A stretch of DNA of 64,000 nucleotides from Desulfuromonadaceae bacterium (GCA_028683855.1 JAQUHA010000002.1:62001-126000); one strand, 5' to 3'. Positions 7,488-15,740 are shown, counted from the stretch's first letter. Notes: generated from the sequence alone by a model not told the origin. Numbers and translations are program-made.

Positions 7488-8762
7488 ATGCCGATGACAA
7501 TTTTTGAAGCATTGAGCGGAAATATCAGCTCCTTTCTTGGTGGTGCAGATGTACTGTTAAGCGTTGCGGACGAACGCCCTGAGCTTGATGGACACTCGAT
7601 AGCCATTCCGGTTCTTGCTGACAGCAAAGAGTTGCTGTTTAGCGCTACCCGCCGCTCTGTCCCCTTCACCCGCCATGAAGAGGCGTTCTGCGGTGAGCTG
7701 ATGACCGCGTTTGCGATGCTCTACGGCGGTTTCAGGCAGGAGGGGTACGCTGCACAATTCAGGACGGCACTCGTTGCGTCTATTATGGATATTACCGTCG
7801 CGCGTTCGCTGCGTGGTGACCATCGCAAGGGATTCTGGCCAATTCAGCAGTTAATCCAGCTTCTTAAAAGCCTCTCCTATCAAAAGTATGAGGGAAAGCC
7901 TGCTACGACAGGTGTGATTATCCATCGTACAACCCCGGCGGAGCTTCGTTCAGTTATGAAGATGCGTAAACATACTCTTATACCGCTTAAAAGTTCACAG
8001 AGTATTGATACTGATTTCTTTGACAATCCACTCACCTATCGCTTTATTGACGGGACTAATCTCTTCTTTCTGGCAGGCATACAGATGCAGGTGAACGGTG
8101 TTGTGAGGATATCCGGCACCGCGCTTATGAATGAGGTGGAGCGTCAGACTCAGCGAGAGATATTTTCCATTATCAGGAGAAGCGGTAATGGGGCTTTTGC
8201 CGTTACGGTGAATGATGCTTCGGATATCGAGGTGCTAACCAGTCCTGCAAGGATTATGGTTCGTCGAAAAGGGATGTGGAGTATATTTGATCCCGATATT
8301 TTCAGATCTTTTCTTGCTGACAGTATAGACAGGGATTCTGCGGAGGATCTTATCTGGACTCTCTACGCACTCTCTAAAATGCGTTACGGAACTGTTGTCA
8401 TGGTTTATAAAGGGAGCGGGCGAAAACTTGCGCTGCTCAAAAAAGGTGCTGTGGGTGGTTCTGATCCGATAGGACGTTTGCTGATAGAGCGGGTGCAAAA
8501 AAGAAGTATCAGTGAGCTGAAGCAGACCGGCACGCTCCTGAGGATTCTCTCTTCTGACGGTCTTACGATATTCAACTCGAAGGGGAGGTTGGTTGATACA
8601 GGTTTTATAATTGATACCTCTCATGCGCGTGAAATTGTTGCCGGAGGTGGTAGGACAACAGCTGCTTGTGCCGCCTCGCACTTCGGCAAGGTTATAAAAG
8701 TCTCACAGGATGGTCCGATCGAGTTGTATGAGAATGGTACGAAGATTTATAAGTTTGGGTGA
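7488..8762 (+). CDS. DisA_N (diadenylate cyclase-like) domain protein, tandem layout
   Basis: A 424-aa protein whose C-terminal ~140 residues match the DisA_N/DAC fold: RYGTVVMVYKG, then ILSSDGLTIFNSKGRLV in the place of the DGA motif, then GGGRTTAACAASHFG in the place of GTRHRAA, then IKVSQDGPIELYENG. The signatures are therefore DGL and R-T-T instead of DGA and R-H-R. A middle region (about residues 130-285; FIDGTNLFFLAG and later FAVTVNDASDIEVL) looks like a second, more degenerate copy of the fold. The N-terminus (RRSVPFTRHEEAFCGELM) is unassigned. It may make c-di-AMP, bind a nucleotide without catalysis, or use another substrate. ATG 7488 has GAAGAGGTG upstream. It is a separate unit between the R-M and nif operons. 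Confidence 0.65.
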   Translation: MPMTIFEALSGNISSFLGGADVLLSVADERPELDGHSIAIPVLADSKELLFSATRRSVPFTRHEEAFCGELMTAFAMLYGGFRQEGYAAQFRTALVASIMDITVARSLRGDHRKGFWPIQQLIQLLKSLSYQKYEGKPATTGVIIHRTTPAELRSVMKMRKHTLIPLKSSQSIDTDFFDNPLTYRFIDGTNLFFLAGIQMQVNGVVRISGTALMNEVERQTQREIFSIIRRSGNGAFAVTVNDASDIEVLTSPARIMVRRKGMWSIFDPDIFRSFLADSIDRDSAEDLIWTLYALSKMRYGTVVMVYKGSGRKLALLKKGAVGGSDPIGRLLIERVQKRSISELKQTGTLLRILSSDGLTIFNSKGRLVDTGFIIDTSHAREIVAGGGRTTAACAASHFGKVIKVSQDGPIELYENGTKIYKFG

Positions 8763-8831
8763 GCTGATTTTAAATCGCCTAAAATTTGTGCATGGACAAT
8801 ATCTATAAATTGTTGACTTAAGGTTATTGTG

Positions 8832-8843
8832 CTGTAAATACAG
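8832..8843. promoter_or_regulatory. Palindrome upstream of the nifEN promoter
   Basis: CTGTAAATACAG, an inverted repeat centred about 30 bp upstream of the -24 GG. A related palindrome (TGTAATTACA) sits at nearly the same distance from the nifX promoter, so it is a candidate activator site. Confidence 0.5.
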
Positions 8844-8865
8844 TTTGTTATGATTAAATAGTCGG

Positions 8866-8882
8866 TTGGCACACAAGATGCT
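8866..8882 (+). promoter_or_regulatory. Sigma-54 (-24/-12) promoter of nifEN
   Basis: TTGGCACACAAGATGCT: the GG and GC dinucleotides are separated by exactly 10 nt, as required for RpoN promoters. Transcription would begin near 8892, giving a leader of about 100 nt. Confidence 0.85.
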
Positions 8883-8895
8883 AAATTGCAGTTAC

Positions 8896-8944
8896 AGTCT
8901 GTAGAAGAGACTCTAACAATACTTTTTTAACGGCAAAGGCGCCG
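8896..8944 (+). promoter_or_regulatory. Putative ANTAR-responsive antiterminator in the nifEN leader
   Basis: Two hairpins follow the presumed transcription start. The first pairs AGTCT (8896-8900) with AGACT (8908-8912) around a 7-nt loop. The second pairs CGGC (8931-8934) with GCCG (8941-8944) around the hexaloop AAAGGC, which has A at position 1 and G at position 4, the ANTAR target signature. The second hairpin uses bases of the terminator stem, so the two are mutually exclusive. Confidence 0.65.
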
Positions 8945-8971
8945 CCCATTCTACAGTATGGCGGCGCTTTT
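8935..8971 (+). terminator. Leader terminator of nifEN
   Basis: GCGCCGCC pairs perfectly with GGCGGCGC (one bulged C, then an AT extension) and is flanked by AAA on one side and TTTT on the other. It lies inside the leader, 22 nt upstream of the nifEN start codon, so read-through must be regulated. Confidence 0.8.
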
Positions 8972-8992
8972 ACGTTTCAGTGAGGTATCCAA

Positions 8993-11752
8993 ATGGCAAA
9001 GCCCGATTATTACGATGTAACTGATTGTGAAACCAACGATAAAGGTGCGCCCAAGTTCTGCAAGAAATCAGAACCTGGTGAAGGGACTGAACGATCCTGC
9101 GCCTATGACGGCGCCCGTGTTGTACTGATGCCGATCACCGATGCCATTCATCTGGTTCACGGCCCGATCGGCTGCGCCGGAAACTCCTGGGATAACCGTG
9201 GAGCACGCTCCAGCGACTCCCAGCTCTACCGTCGCGGTTTCACCACCGAGATGCTTGAGAATGACGTCATCTTTGGCGGCGAAAAGAAACTGTACAAAGC
9301 TATTCTTGATCTGGCCGAGCGCTACAAGGACCAGGCGCGGGCCATCTTCGTTTACGCCACCTGCGTTACCGCCATGACCGGCGACGATGTGGAAGCGGTC
9401 TGCACGGCTGCATCACAAAAAATCTCCATTCCGATCATTCCGGTAAACACCCCCGGCTTCATCGGCGACAAAAATATCGGCAATCGTCTGGCGGGGGAGA
9501 TCCTCTTCAAGTATGTCATTGGCACGACCGAACCACCGGAACTGGGCGAATATCCGATCAACCTGATCGGCGAATACAACATTGCCGGTGACCTCTGGGG
9601 GATGCTGCCGCTCTTTGACCGTCTCGGCATTCAGGTTCTCTCCTGCTTCAGCGGTGATGCCAAATTTGAGGAGTTGCGCTACGCTCACCGGGCCAAACTT
9701 AACATCATCATCTGTTCAAAATCACTGACCAACCTCGCCAAGAAGATGCAGAAAACCTACGGTATGCCGTATCTGGAAGAGTCCTTTTACGGTATGACCG
9801 ATACGGCGAAGGCACTGCGCGATATAGCCCGTGAACTGGACAATATCGTTAACGGCCTTGAAAAAAGAACCATGCAGGATCGGGTTGAGCGCCTGATCGC
9901 CGAGGAAGAGGCCAAATGCCGCGCGGCTATCGCGCCATACAGGGCTCGCCTGGAGAACAAGACCGCTGTTCTCTTCACCGGCGGTGTGAAAACCTGGTCG
10001 ATGGTTAACTCTCTGCGTGAACTTGGTGTTGAGGTGCTTGCGGCAGGCACGCAGAACTCTACTCTTGAGGATTTCTACCGGATGAAGGGCCTGATGCATA
10101 AGGATGCCCAGATCATTGAGGACACCTCAACTGCAGGGCTCCTGTCGGTGATGCGCGAGAAGATGCCTGACCTGATCGTGGCTGGCGGCAAGACAAAATT
10201 TCTGGCGCTCAAGACCAAGACGCCATTCATGGATATCAATCATGGTCGCTCGCATCCATACGCCGGATATGAGGGGATGGTTACCTTTTCGAGACAGCTG
10301 GATATGACCGTTAACAACCCGATCTGGGCAACTCTCAACGCTCCTGCTCCATGGGAGAAGAGTGAAGAACAGTTGGCCGCTGAACTGACGGCGATCACCG
10401 GTCATGCCGAGGCATTTCTAGCCGAAGATATCTCCGCTTCGCGGGTGAAGGTTCCGACAAAATGCGCTACGGTCAATCCACAGAAAAACTCGCCCGCTCT
10501 GGGGGCCACCATGGCCTATCTCGGAATCAACAACATGCTCGGTCTGCTGCACGGTGCCCAGGGCTGTTCGACCTTCATCAGGCTGCAGTTGTCCCGTCAC
10601 TACAAGGAGTCCATCGCCCTGAATGCCACCGCCATGAGCGAGGATTCGGCAATATTTGGTGGATGGGAGAACCTGAAAAAAGGGATCGGCAGGGTTATTG
10701 AGAAGTTCAGTCCAGAGGTTGTGGGGGTAATGACCACCGGTCTGACCGAGACCATGGGAGATGACGTCCATAAAATCATTAAAGAGTTCCGGACAGAGCA
10801 TCCTGAACATGACGGGGTGCCACTTATCTGGGCATCCACGCCCGACTACTGCGGTTCGATGCAGGAGGGGTATGCCAAAACGGTGGAATCAATTGTCACC
10901 ACACTTGCCGCCGGTGGCGAGACGGTCAAGGATCAGGTCAACCTGCTGCCTGGTGCCCATCTGACGCCGGCCGATGTGGAAGAGCTGAAAGAGCTGGTTG
11001 AATCCTTCGGTTTGACCGTGTTGACCATTCCGGATATCTCCAACGCCATGGACGGACATATTGATGAGGTTGTTTCGCCACTCTCGACCGGCGGGATAAC
11101 TGTTGAAGAAATCAGGAAGTCGGGGCGCAGCGTCGCTACGCTCTATGTCGGCGACTCACTGGCCAAAGCGGCTCTCAAGCTGAAAGAGTTACACGGTGTT
11201 CCAGCATACGGCTTCACCTCCCTGACCGGTATTGCCGAAACTGACCGCTTCATGGAGGCACTCTCCGCCATCAGTGGTCGTCCGATTCCGGATAAACACC
11301 GTCGCTGGCGTTCGCGTCTGATGGATGCCATGGTTGACAGCCATTACCAATTCGGTACCAAGAAGGTTGCCATCGCTCTTGAGGCGGACAACCTCAAAAC
11401 CTTGACCGGCTTCCTCTCAGGAATGGGGTGCGAAATTCAGGCAGCACTATCCGCAACCCGCACCAGAGGGCTGGACGGTTTGCCATCCAAAAATGTCTTT
11501 GTCGGGGATCTGGAGGATCTGGAAGAAGCGGCGCAAGGGGCTGATCTGATTGTCGCCAATTCCAACGGTCGTCAGACGGCTAACAAGCTGAAAATCGGCG
11601 CGCACCTCCGGGCGGGACTGCCGGTCTTTGACCGGCTTGGCGCCCACCAGAAGGTCTGGGTCGGCTACCGTGGCACCCTCAATCTTGTATTCGAAACCGC
11701 CAACCTCTTTCAGGCAAACGCAAAAGAAGCGCAGAAACTGGGGCATAACTAA
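8993..11752 (+). CDS. nifEN: Fused nitrogenase cofactor scaffold NifE-NifN
   Basis: Scaffold on which the NifB-derived FeS precursor is matured to FeMo-cofactor before transfer to NifDK; cytoplasmic. Two nitrogenase component 1-type domains lie in one 919-aa chain: a NifE part (about 1-470; CAYDGARVVLMPITDAIHLV, HGPIGCAGNSWDNRG, IFVYATCVTAMTGDD) and a NifN part from about 480 (CATVNPQKNSPALG, LHGAQGCSTFIRLQLSRHYK, VGVMTTGLTETMGDD). In most diazotrophs these are two genes; the fusion is known in Geobacter. There is no frameshift or stop at the junction. ATG 8993 has a GAGGT site upstream. It is expressed from a sigma-54 promoter through an attenuator-like leader. Confidence 0.96.
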   Translation: MAKPDYYDVTDCETNDKGAPKFCKKSEPGEGTERSCAYDGARVVLMPITDAIHLVHGPIGCAGNSWDNRGARSSDSQLYRRGFTTEMLENDVIFGGEKKLYKAILDLAERYKDQARAIFVYATCVTAMTGDDVEAVCTAASQKISIPIIPVNTPGFIGDKNIGNRLAGEILFKYVIGTTEPPELGEYPINLIGEYNIAGDLWGMLPLFDRLGIQVLSCFSGDAKFEELRYAHRAKLNIIICSKSLTNLAKKMQKTYGMPYLEESFYGMTDTAKALRDIARELDNIVNGLEKRTMQDRVERLIAEEEAKCRAAIAPYRARLENKTAVLFTGGVKTWSMVNSLRELGVEVLAAGTQNSTLEDFYRMKGLMHKDAQIIEDTSTAGLLSVMREKMPDLIVAGGKTKFLALKTKTPFMDINHGRSHPYAGYEGMVTFSRQLDMTVNNPIWATLNAPAPWEKSEEQLAAELTAITGHAEAFLAEDISASRVKVPTKCATVNPQKNSPALGATMAYLGINNMLGLLHGAQGCSTFIRLQLSRHYKESIALNATAMSEDSAIFGGWENLKKGIGRVIEKFSPEVVGVMTTGLTETMGDDVHKIIKEFRTEHPEHDGVPLIWASTPDYCGSMQEGYAKTVESIVTTLAAGGETVKDQVNLLPGAHLTPADVEELKELVESFGLTVLTIPDISNAMDGHIDEVVSPLSTGGITVEEIRKSGRSVATLYVGDSLAKAALKLKELHGVPAYGFTSLTGIAETDRFMEALSAISGRPIPDKHRRWRSRLMDAMVDSHYQFGTKKVAIALEADNLKTLTGFLSGMGCEIQAALSATRTRGLDGLPSKNVFVGDLEDLEEAAQGADLIVANSNGRQTANKLKIGAHLRAGLPVFDRLGAHQKVWVGYRGTLNLVFETANLFQANAKEAQKLGHN

Positions 11753-11845
11753 ACGGTACACCACGTATTTTAAAGAGATATGAATTCTAGCCTGTTTTTT
11801 GTGCAGAATGTTTGTGGGTATAGAGTTTAGTTGCTAACAACGCAT

Positions 11846-11855
11846 TGTAATTACA
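11846..11855. promoter_or_regulatory. Palindrome upstream of the nifX promoter
   Basis: TGTAATTACA, centred about 30 bp upstream of the -24 GG, with a further ATAAATACAG half-site adjacent to the promoter. It matches the palindrome in the nifEN upstream region in sequence type and position. Confidence 0.48.
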
Positions 11856-11877
11856 GATAAAAAGCATAAATACAGTT

Positions 11878-11894
11878 TTGGCACGTCATGTGCT
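11878..11894 (+). promoter_or_regulatory. Sigma-54 (-24/-12) promoter of the nifX operon
   Basis: TTGGCACGTCATGTGCT, with GG and GC separated by 10 nt. The predicted start is near 11904, followed by a leader of about 92 nt. Confidence 0.85.
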
Positions 11895-11930
11895 TTAAAA
11901 GAATAGGACATAGGTTGATAATTGTATGAA

Positions 11931-11971
11931 CGGCAAAGGCGCCTCCACATATTTACTGGAGCGCCTTTTTT
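11931..11971 (+). terminator. Leader terminator and overlapping hexaloop hairpin, nifX operon
   Basis: GGC-AAAGGC-GCC (11932-11943) repeats the ANTAR-type hexaloop hairpin of the nifEN leader. It overlaps an intrinsic terminator in which GGCGC(C)TCCA pairs with TGGAGCGCC, followed by six Ts. The 15-nt string AACGGCAAAGGCGCC is identical in the two leaders. Confidence 0.75.
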
Positions 11972-11995
11972 AGCTTAAGAGAGGAGGGTGAATAA

Positions 11996-12382
11996 ATGAA
12001 AATAGCATTTACAACATCAACCGGCGAAGTAATTGATCAGCACTTTGGTCAGTGTCAGAGTTTTCATGTCTGGGAGGTTGGTCCGGATGAAGCTCAATTT
12101 CTTGAAAAAGTGTCAGTCCCTGAACATGGTAACGATGAGGAGGATCGAATTGCTGCGAGAGCCAGGGTTCTGTCCGATTGCGCAATCGTTTATACCATGC
12201 AGATCGGCGGCCCTGCAGCTGCAAAGCTGGTTGCTCAGAAAATTCACCCGATGAAGACTAATGCGGAGGTCAGTCTTAAAGAGACCGTCGAGCGATTTCA
12301 GGAAGTACTTCGCGGTACACCTCCACCATGGCTGAGAAAAGCGATGAATAAAGGTTTGGCAACATCATTTCTTGAGGATTAA
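11996..12382 (+). CDS. nifX: NifX-type FeMo-cofactor carrier protein
   Basis: A small protein (128 aa) of the dinitrogenase iron-molybdenum cofactor (NifX/NafY/NifB C-terminal) family that binds FeMo-co or its precursors in transit to or from NifEN. The start MKIAFTTSTGEVIDQHFGQC carries the family's DQHFG signature, and AIVYTMQIGGPAAAKL is also typical; the C-terminal RFQEVLRGTPPPWLRK is NifX-like. A strong ribosome site (GAGAGGAGG) precedes ATG 11996. It leads an operon with the ferredoxin and a second family member, driven by its own sigma-54 promoter and attenuator-like leader. Confidence 0.88.
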   Translation: MKIAFTTSTGEVIDQHFGQCQSFHVWEVGPDEAQFLEKVSVPEHGNDEEDRIAARARVLSDCAIVYTMQIGGPAAAKLVAQKIHPMKTNAEVSLKETVERFQEVLRGTPPPWLRKAMNKGLATSFLED

Positions 12383-12407
12383 AAGAACGGAGAAAAGGAG
12401 AATTATC

Positions 12408-12671
12408 ATGGCTTACATTACCGGATTAACACGCGACAAACAGGAGTGGACACCACAGTTTATCAAATCAATCGATCCAGAAATCTGTATCGGCTGCGGC
12501 CGTTGCTTCAAGGTCTGTGCACATGACGTGCTCGAGTTTGAAGAGCTTGACGGAGATGACTCCGCAAAAATGTTCATGAAAGTCGGCAGCCCCGGAAACT
12601 GCATCGGATGCCAGGCATGCGAGAGAACCTGTTCCAAAAAATGTTTCTCGTTTGAGCCTGTAGAAGCGTGA
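12408..12671 (+). CDS. fdxB: nif-specific ferredoxin (ferredoxin III type)
   Basis: An 87-aa low-potential ferredoxin with two 4Fe-4S motifs, CIGCGRCFKVC (about residue 27) and CIGCQACERTC (about residue 67), and the family N-terminus MAYITGLTRDKQEWTPQF. It presumably supplies electrons for nitrogenase or cofactor assembly. ATG 12408 is chosen because AAAGGAG lies 7 nt upstream; an in-frame upstream start at 12372 would overlap nifX and add 12 basic residues unlike the family. It lies between two NifX-type genes, all in one unit. Confidence 0.87.
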   Translation: MAYITGLTRDKQEWTPQFIKSIDPEICIGCGRCFKVCAHDVLEFEELDGDDSAKMFMKVGSPGNCIGCQACERTCSKKCFSFEPVEA

Positions 12672-12688
12672 TCGAGGAGGATTCAGCT

Positions 12689-13018
12689 ATGCTTATCGCG
12701 GTAGCATCAAAGGATGGTAAGGAGATTAACCAGCACTTCGGTCATGCCGAGCGTTTTCTGATATATGATATAGAAAATGGCGAGGCGAAGCTCGTTGAAG
12801 AGCGAAAGGTTGAACGTTACTGCAGTTATAACCCCGATCACCCTCTGAGAGGTCACCTGCTGCGGAGCATCGCCGACTCTCTAGCCGGTTGCCGGGCTGT
12901 AGTTACGGCACAGATGGGCGAGCATCCCAGAGGAGAGTTGGAAAAGCTCGGTGTGGAGCCATTTGTAACAAATGGCTCCATAAAACCGACACTGGTCGAG
13001 TTGGCAAAAATACTTTAA
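12689..13018 (+). CDS. Second NifX/NifB-C-type cofactor protein
   Basis: A 109-aa member of the dinitrogenase iron-molybdenum cofactor family, with MLIAVASKDGKEINQHFGHA and later RAVVTAQMGEHPRGEL. It resembles the small stand-alone NifB C-terminal/NifX relatives rather than NifX itself. ATG 12689 has GAGGAGG 8 nt upstream; the GTG at 12668 that overlaps the ferredoxin stop lacks a site. Probably a second carrier or chaperone of the cofactor; its exact partner is not known. Confidence 0.82.
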   Translation: MLIAVASKDGKEINQHFGHAERFLIYDIENGEAKLVEERKVERYCSYNPDHPLRGHLLRSIADSLAGCRAVVTAQMGEHPRGELEKLGVEPFVTNGSIKPTLVELAKIL

Positions 13019-13071
13019 AGCCTTAACCAATCTGATTTTACACAGACTTCACAACGAGGTGATGACCTTAT

Positions 13072-13869
13072 ATGCATAACGGCTCATTTAATAACTGCAA
13101 TCTGCCGCTCTGGGTCATCGCTTCCCGTTATTTTAACGATAACCCTCATCCGCTTGAGATTCAGGGGGTTAAGGAGGGGAACAGGTTCCTCTTTGAAAAG
13201 CTGAACAAACTTGACAGCCATGAAGAGCGGGCGCTGACTTTTAACGATTATATGTCGGTAAAGTTTCAGCTGCATCTCTGGCAGGATCATACTGGGTCTG
13301 CCAGAAAGAGCATCAAAAACAGCTATCTGCGCTATCTTCGGGGGTGGATGATGGATTCCAACTCCATTGAAGGCGCTGTCCTGAAACGGTGGGTTGAAAG
13401 CCGCATGGGTGTTACACCCTCATTTCATCGATCCCGCATCAGGAACATTCATAGTGAAGAGTATTTCGAGTACTCGGTCGATGTTATGAAAGGGAGCGCC
13501 CGTACGAATGCAATTCAGTCGCAGTTCGATATACTCTATGAGTACTGCCAGTTTGAGCTTGTCCGCAAATATCCGAGGCTTACTATAATTCCGCTGTATC
13601 GTGGAACCTATGATGCCAGTGAGCATGATGTAATTGAACAGATTGACAGGCGTACCCAGATAGTTCGACTCAATAATCTGGTCTCATTTACCTCAGATGA
13701 GGAGCGTGCGTGGGAATTCGGATCTACTGTCTGGGAGGTATTTGTACCTCTCTGCAAGGTATTCTTCTACAACGACCTGCTCCCAGGCAGCATAATGAAA
13801 GGGGAGGGGGAGTATCTGGTTATAGGTGGTGAGTACAGAGTCAGGCAGGTTATGTGTACCGTCGGCTAA
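13072..13869 (+). CDS. draT: Dinitrogenase reductase ADP-ribosyltransferase DraT
   Basis: ADP-ribosylates an arginine of NifH using NAD, switching nitrogenase off on ammonium or energy stress. The length (265 aa) and sequence match DraT: MHNGSFNNCNLPLWVIASRY at the start and an ADP-ribosyltransferase R-S-E pattern in the C-terminal half (PLYRGTYD for R, NLVSFTSDEERA for the S/T strand, MKGEGEYLVIGG for E). A GAGGTGATG site precedes ATG 13072. The reverse enzyme DraG is not in the window. The gene is 53 bp after the NifX-type gene and may be read from the same sigma-54 promoter, linking expression of the off-switch to nitrogen-fixing conditions. Confidence 0.9.
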   Translation: MHNGSFNNCNLPLWVIASRYFNDNPHPLEIQGVKEGNRFLFEKLNKLDSHEERALTFNDYMSVKFQLHLWQDHTGSARKSIKNSYLRYLRGWMMDSNSIEGAVLKRWVESRMGVTPSFHRSRIRNIHSEEYFEYSVDVMKGSARTNAIQSQFDILYEYCQFELVRKYPRLTIIPLYRGTYDASEHDVIEQIDRRTQIVRLNNLVSFTSDEERAWEFGSTVWEVFVPLCKVFFYNDLLPGSIMKGEGEYLVIGGEYRVRQVMCTVG

Positions 13870-13963
13870 GCTCTCTTTACAGTTTGCGTTGCTATGGTGT
13901 ATATCTACTCTCCGTTATGATTTTCCTTTCCAACCTATCCGATAAAAGCTGTGCGGTATCTGA

Positions 13964-15691
13964 ATGAGCGACAGCAAGTTCAGAAAATTAGTTTTATCAG
14001 CAATAGCCCTTTTAGGTATTCTGCTTTATTCAGGCACTCTCAAAAATTCGCAGTTCCTTTTTGATGGGGAGATGTTCCTTAAAAATAATCCACTTTTTAA
14101 GGATCTTGCTTATTATGTCGAACTGTTGGATGTAAAAGCATTTAGTACACTGGATGAACAGTTGGGGCTTCATCAGGATGTTACAACTAATTTTATGATG
14201 CGACCGGTATCATATATAACATTTTCCATAAACTATATTTTGTTCGGTTTTAATGCTGTTGCTTTCCGCTCTGTTAATATTCTCATTCACATTTTTAACT
14301 CCGCTCTTGTTTTTCTCTGTATTAGACTGTTTTTAAATGTTTCAACCCCATCCAGCCGTTTGAGTAACTTTTCGCTACGTTTTATCCCAGCAGTCACTTC
14401 ATCTGTTTTTCTTCTGCACCCTATGCAGACTGAATCCGTAACCTACATTACTCAACGATTTTCATCTCTTGGGGCATTATTTTATCTCTCCACAATATAT
14501 ATCTACCTTCTTTGGTCAGACAAAAAAGTGCAGGGGAGAATGCAGGGTTTTCTCCGATTGTCATCTATAGTCGTCTTATTGTTTGGTATGTTTACCAGAG
14601 AGTCGCTGTTTACAGCTCCATTTATGATTCTGCTTATTGAAATGTTAATTTTTGAAAGCTCTTTTGCTGCGGGAGTAAGAAAAGTCTGGCCGTATCTTCT
14701 TATGCTTCCTGTAATTCCTGTAATGACAATTATTGTAAGTGCAGCCCAGACCGACTCTGTGGCAACACTTTCAGGAGCAATAAACAGCGTTAACTATAAT
14801 GCTGTTCCGGTTTTGCATTACGCTTTAAGCCAGTTAGTAGTAGTTCTTAAATACTTGAGTCTGTATCTTTTCCCTTATGGACAGAATGTTGATCCCGACC
14901 CACTGCTTTATACGCTGCCATATCAATTGCCCGTTGTTGCATCTGCTATAACTATTCTACTTCTGATTGGAGGAGCGTATTTTTTGTACATCAGAAACAG
15001 AGGGGATATCCGGTACAGGCTTATATTAACCGGTATCTGCTGGTACTTTCTGGGTCTGGCTGTATCCTCCACTTTTATCCCTCTCCCCGATCTTATGGCT
15101 GAACATCGGGCATATTTCCCTTCGGTCGGATTTCTGATGGCGTTAGTCTCTTCTCTCGATCTTCTGAGAACCGGTTTTTGTAATGAACGGGGAACAAATA
15201 TCCTGCTATGGTGTACGATTGTATGGTGTGTTCTGTTATCGGCTGCAACATTCAATAGAAATGACGTTTGGCATTCCAGGATAAAACTATGGAGTGATTC
15301 AGTGAAGAAAAGTCCCATGAAAGAGAGACCCTGGTATAATCTCGGTGCATCGTATCTTAAAAAAGGAATTTATCATGAGGCTCTGAAATGCTTTAAGAAA
15401 GTAGTAGAGATCAATCCTGACTCAGGGAAGGGATACGAAATGCTTGCAGTGTCATATCTGCAGCTTTCACAGTATCAGGATGTTATAGATGCGAGTATTA
15501 AAGGTATTTCTGTTGATCCGGCAAATCCGGTTATATATAACAATCTTGGGATTGCATACGCTCGGATTGATCGCGCAGAAGATGCCAAACAGGCGTTTTC
15601 AACTGCTTTAGCTTTGTTGCCTGGATATGAAAGAGCCCGGCTGAATCTCGACAAACTTGAGTCCTATATTGAGTCGAGCGTTGGTAGATAA
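13964..15691 (+). CDS. TMTC/O-mannosyltransferase-like membrane protein with TPR tail
   Basis: A 575-aa integral membrane protein with about ten hydrophobic segments (residues 1-440) followed by TPR repeats (about 450-560; WYNLGASYLKKGIYHEALKC and similar). The membrane part has features of GT-C/TMTC-type enzymes: FRSVNILIHIFNSALVFL, HPMQTESVTYITQRF and PLPDLMAEHRAYFPS. Lipid-linked sugar transfer to a secreted protein is a reasonable family-based guess; the acceptor is unknown. It begins a long co-directional run, 95 bp after draT. Confidence 0.7.
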   Translation: MSDSKFRKLVLSAIALLGILLYSGTLKNSQFLFDGEMFLKNNPLFKDLAYYVELLDVKAFSTLDEQLGLHQDVTTNFMMRPVSYITFSINYILFGFNAVAFRSVNILIHIFNSALVFLCIRLFLNVSTPSSRLSNFSLRFIPAVTSSVFLLHPMQTESVTYITQRFSSLGALFYLSTIYIYLLWSDKKVQGRMQGFLRLSSIVVLLFGMFTRESLFTAPFMILLIEMLIFESSFAAGVRKVWPYLLMLPVIPVMTIIVSAAQTDSVATLSGAINSVNYNAVPVLHYALSQLVVVLKYLSLYLFPYGQNVDPDPLLYTLPYQLPVVASAITILLLIGGAYFLYIRNRGDIRYRLILTGICWYFLGLAVSSTFIPLPDLMAEHRAYFPSVGFLMALVSSLDLLRTGFCNERGTNILLWCTIVWCVLLSAATFNRNDVWHSRIKLWSDSVKKSPMKERPWYNLGASYLKKGIYHEALKCFKKVVEINPDSGKGYEMLAVSYLQLSQYQDVIDASIKGISVDPANPVIYNNLGIAYARIDRAEDAKQAFSTALALLPGYERARLNLDKLESYIESSVGR

Positions 15692-15740
15692 AATAACCTC
15701 CTTTACTATTATGGTGGCATTACGGTATGATGGCTGCGAA

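Noticed and set aside
8762..8866. NifA upstream activator site TGT-N10-ACA
   Set aside because: No correctly spaced site was found; TGT and ACA pairs present are 4, 6 or 9 nt apart.
9722..10099. Long antisense frames inside nifEN
   Set aside because: They follow the codon pattern of the nifEN sense strand and do not resemble any protein.
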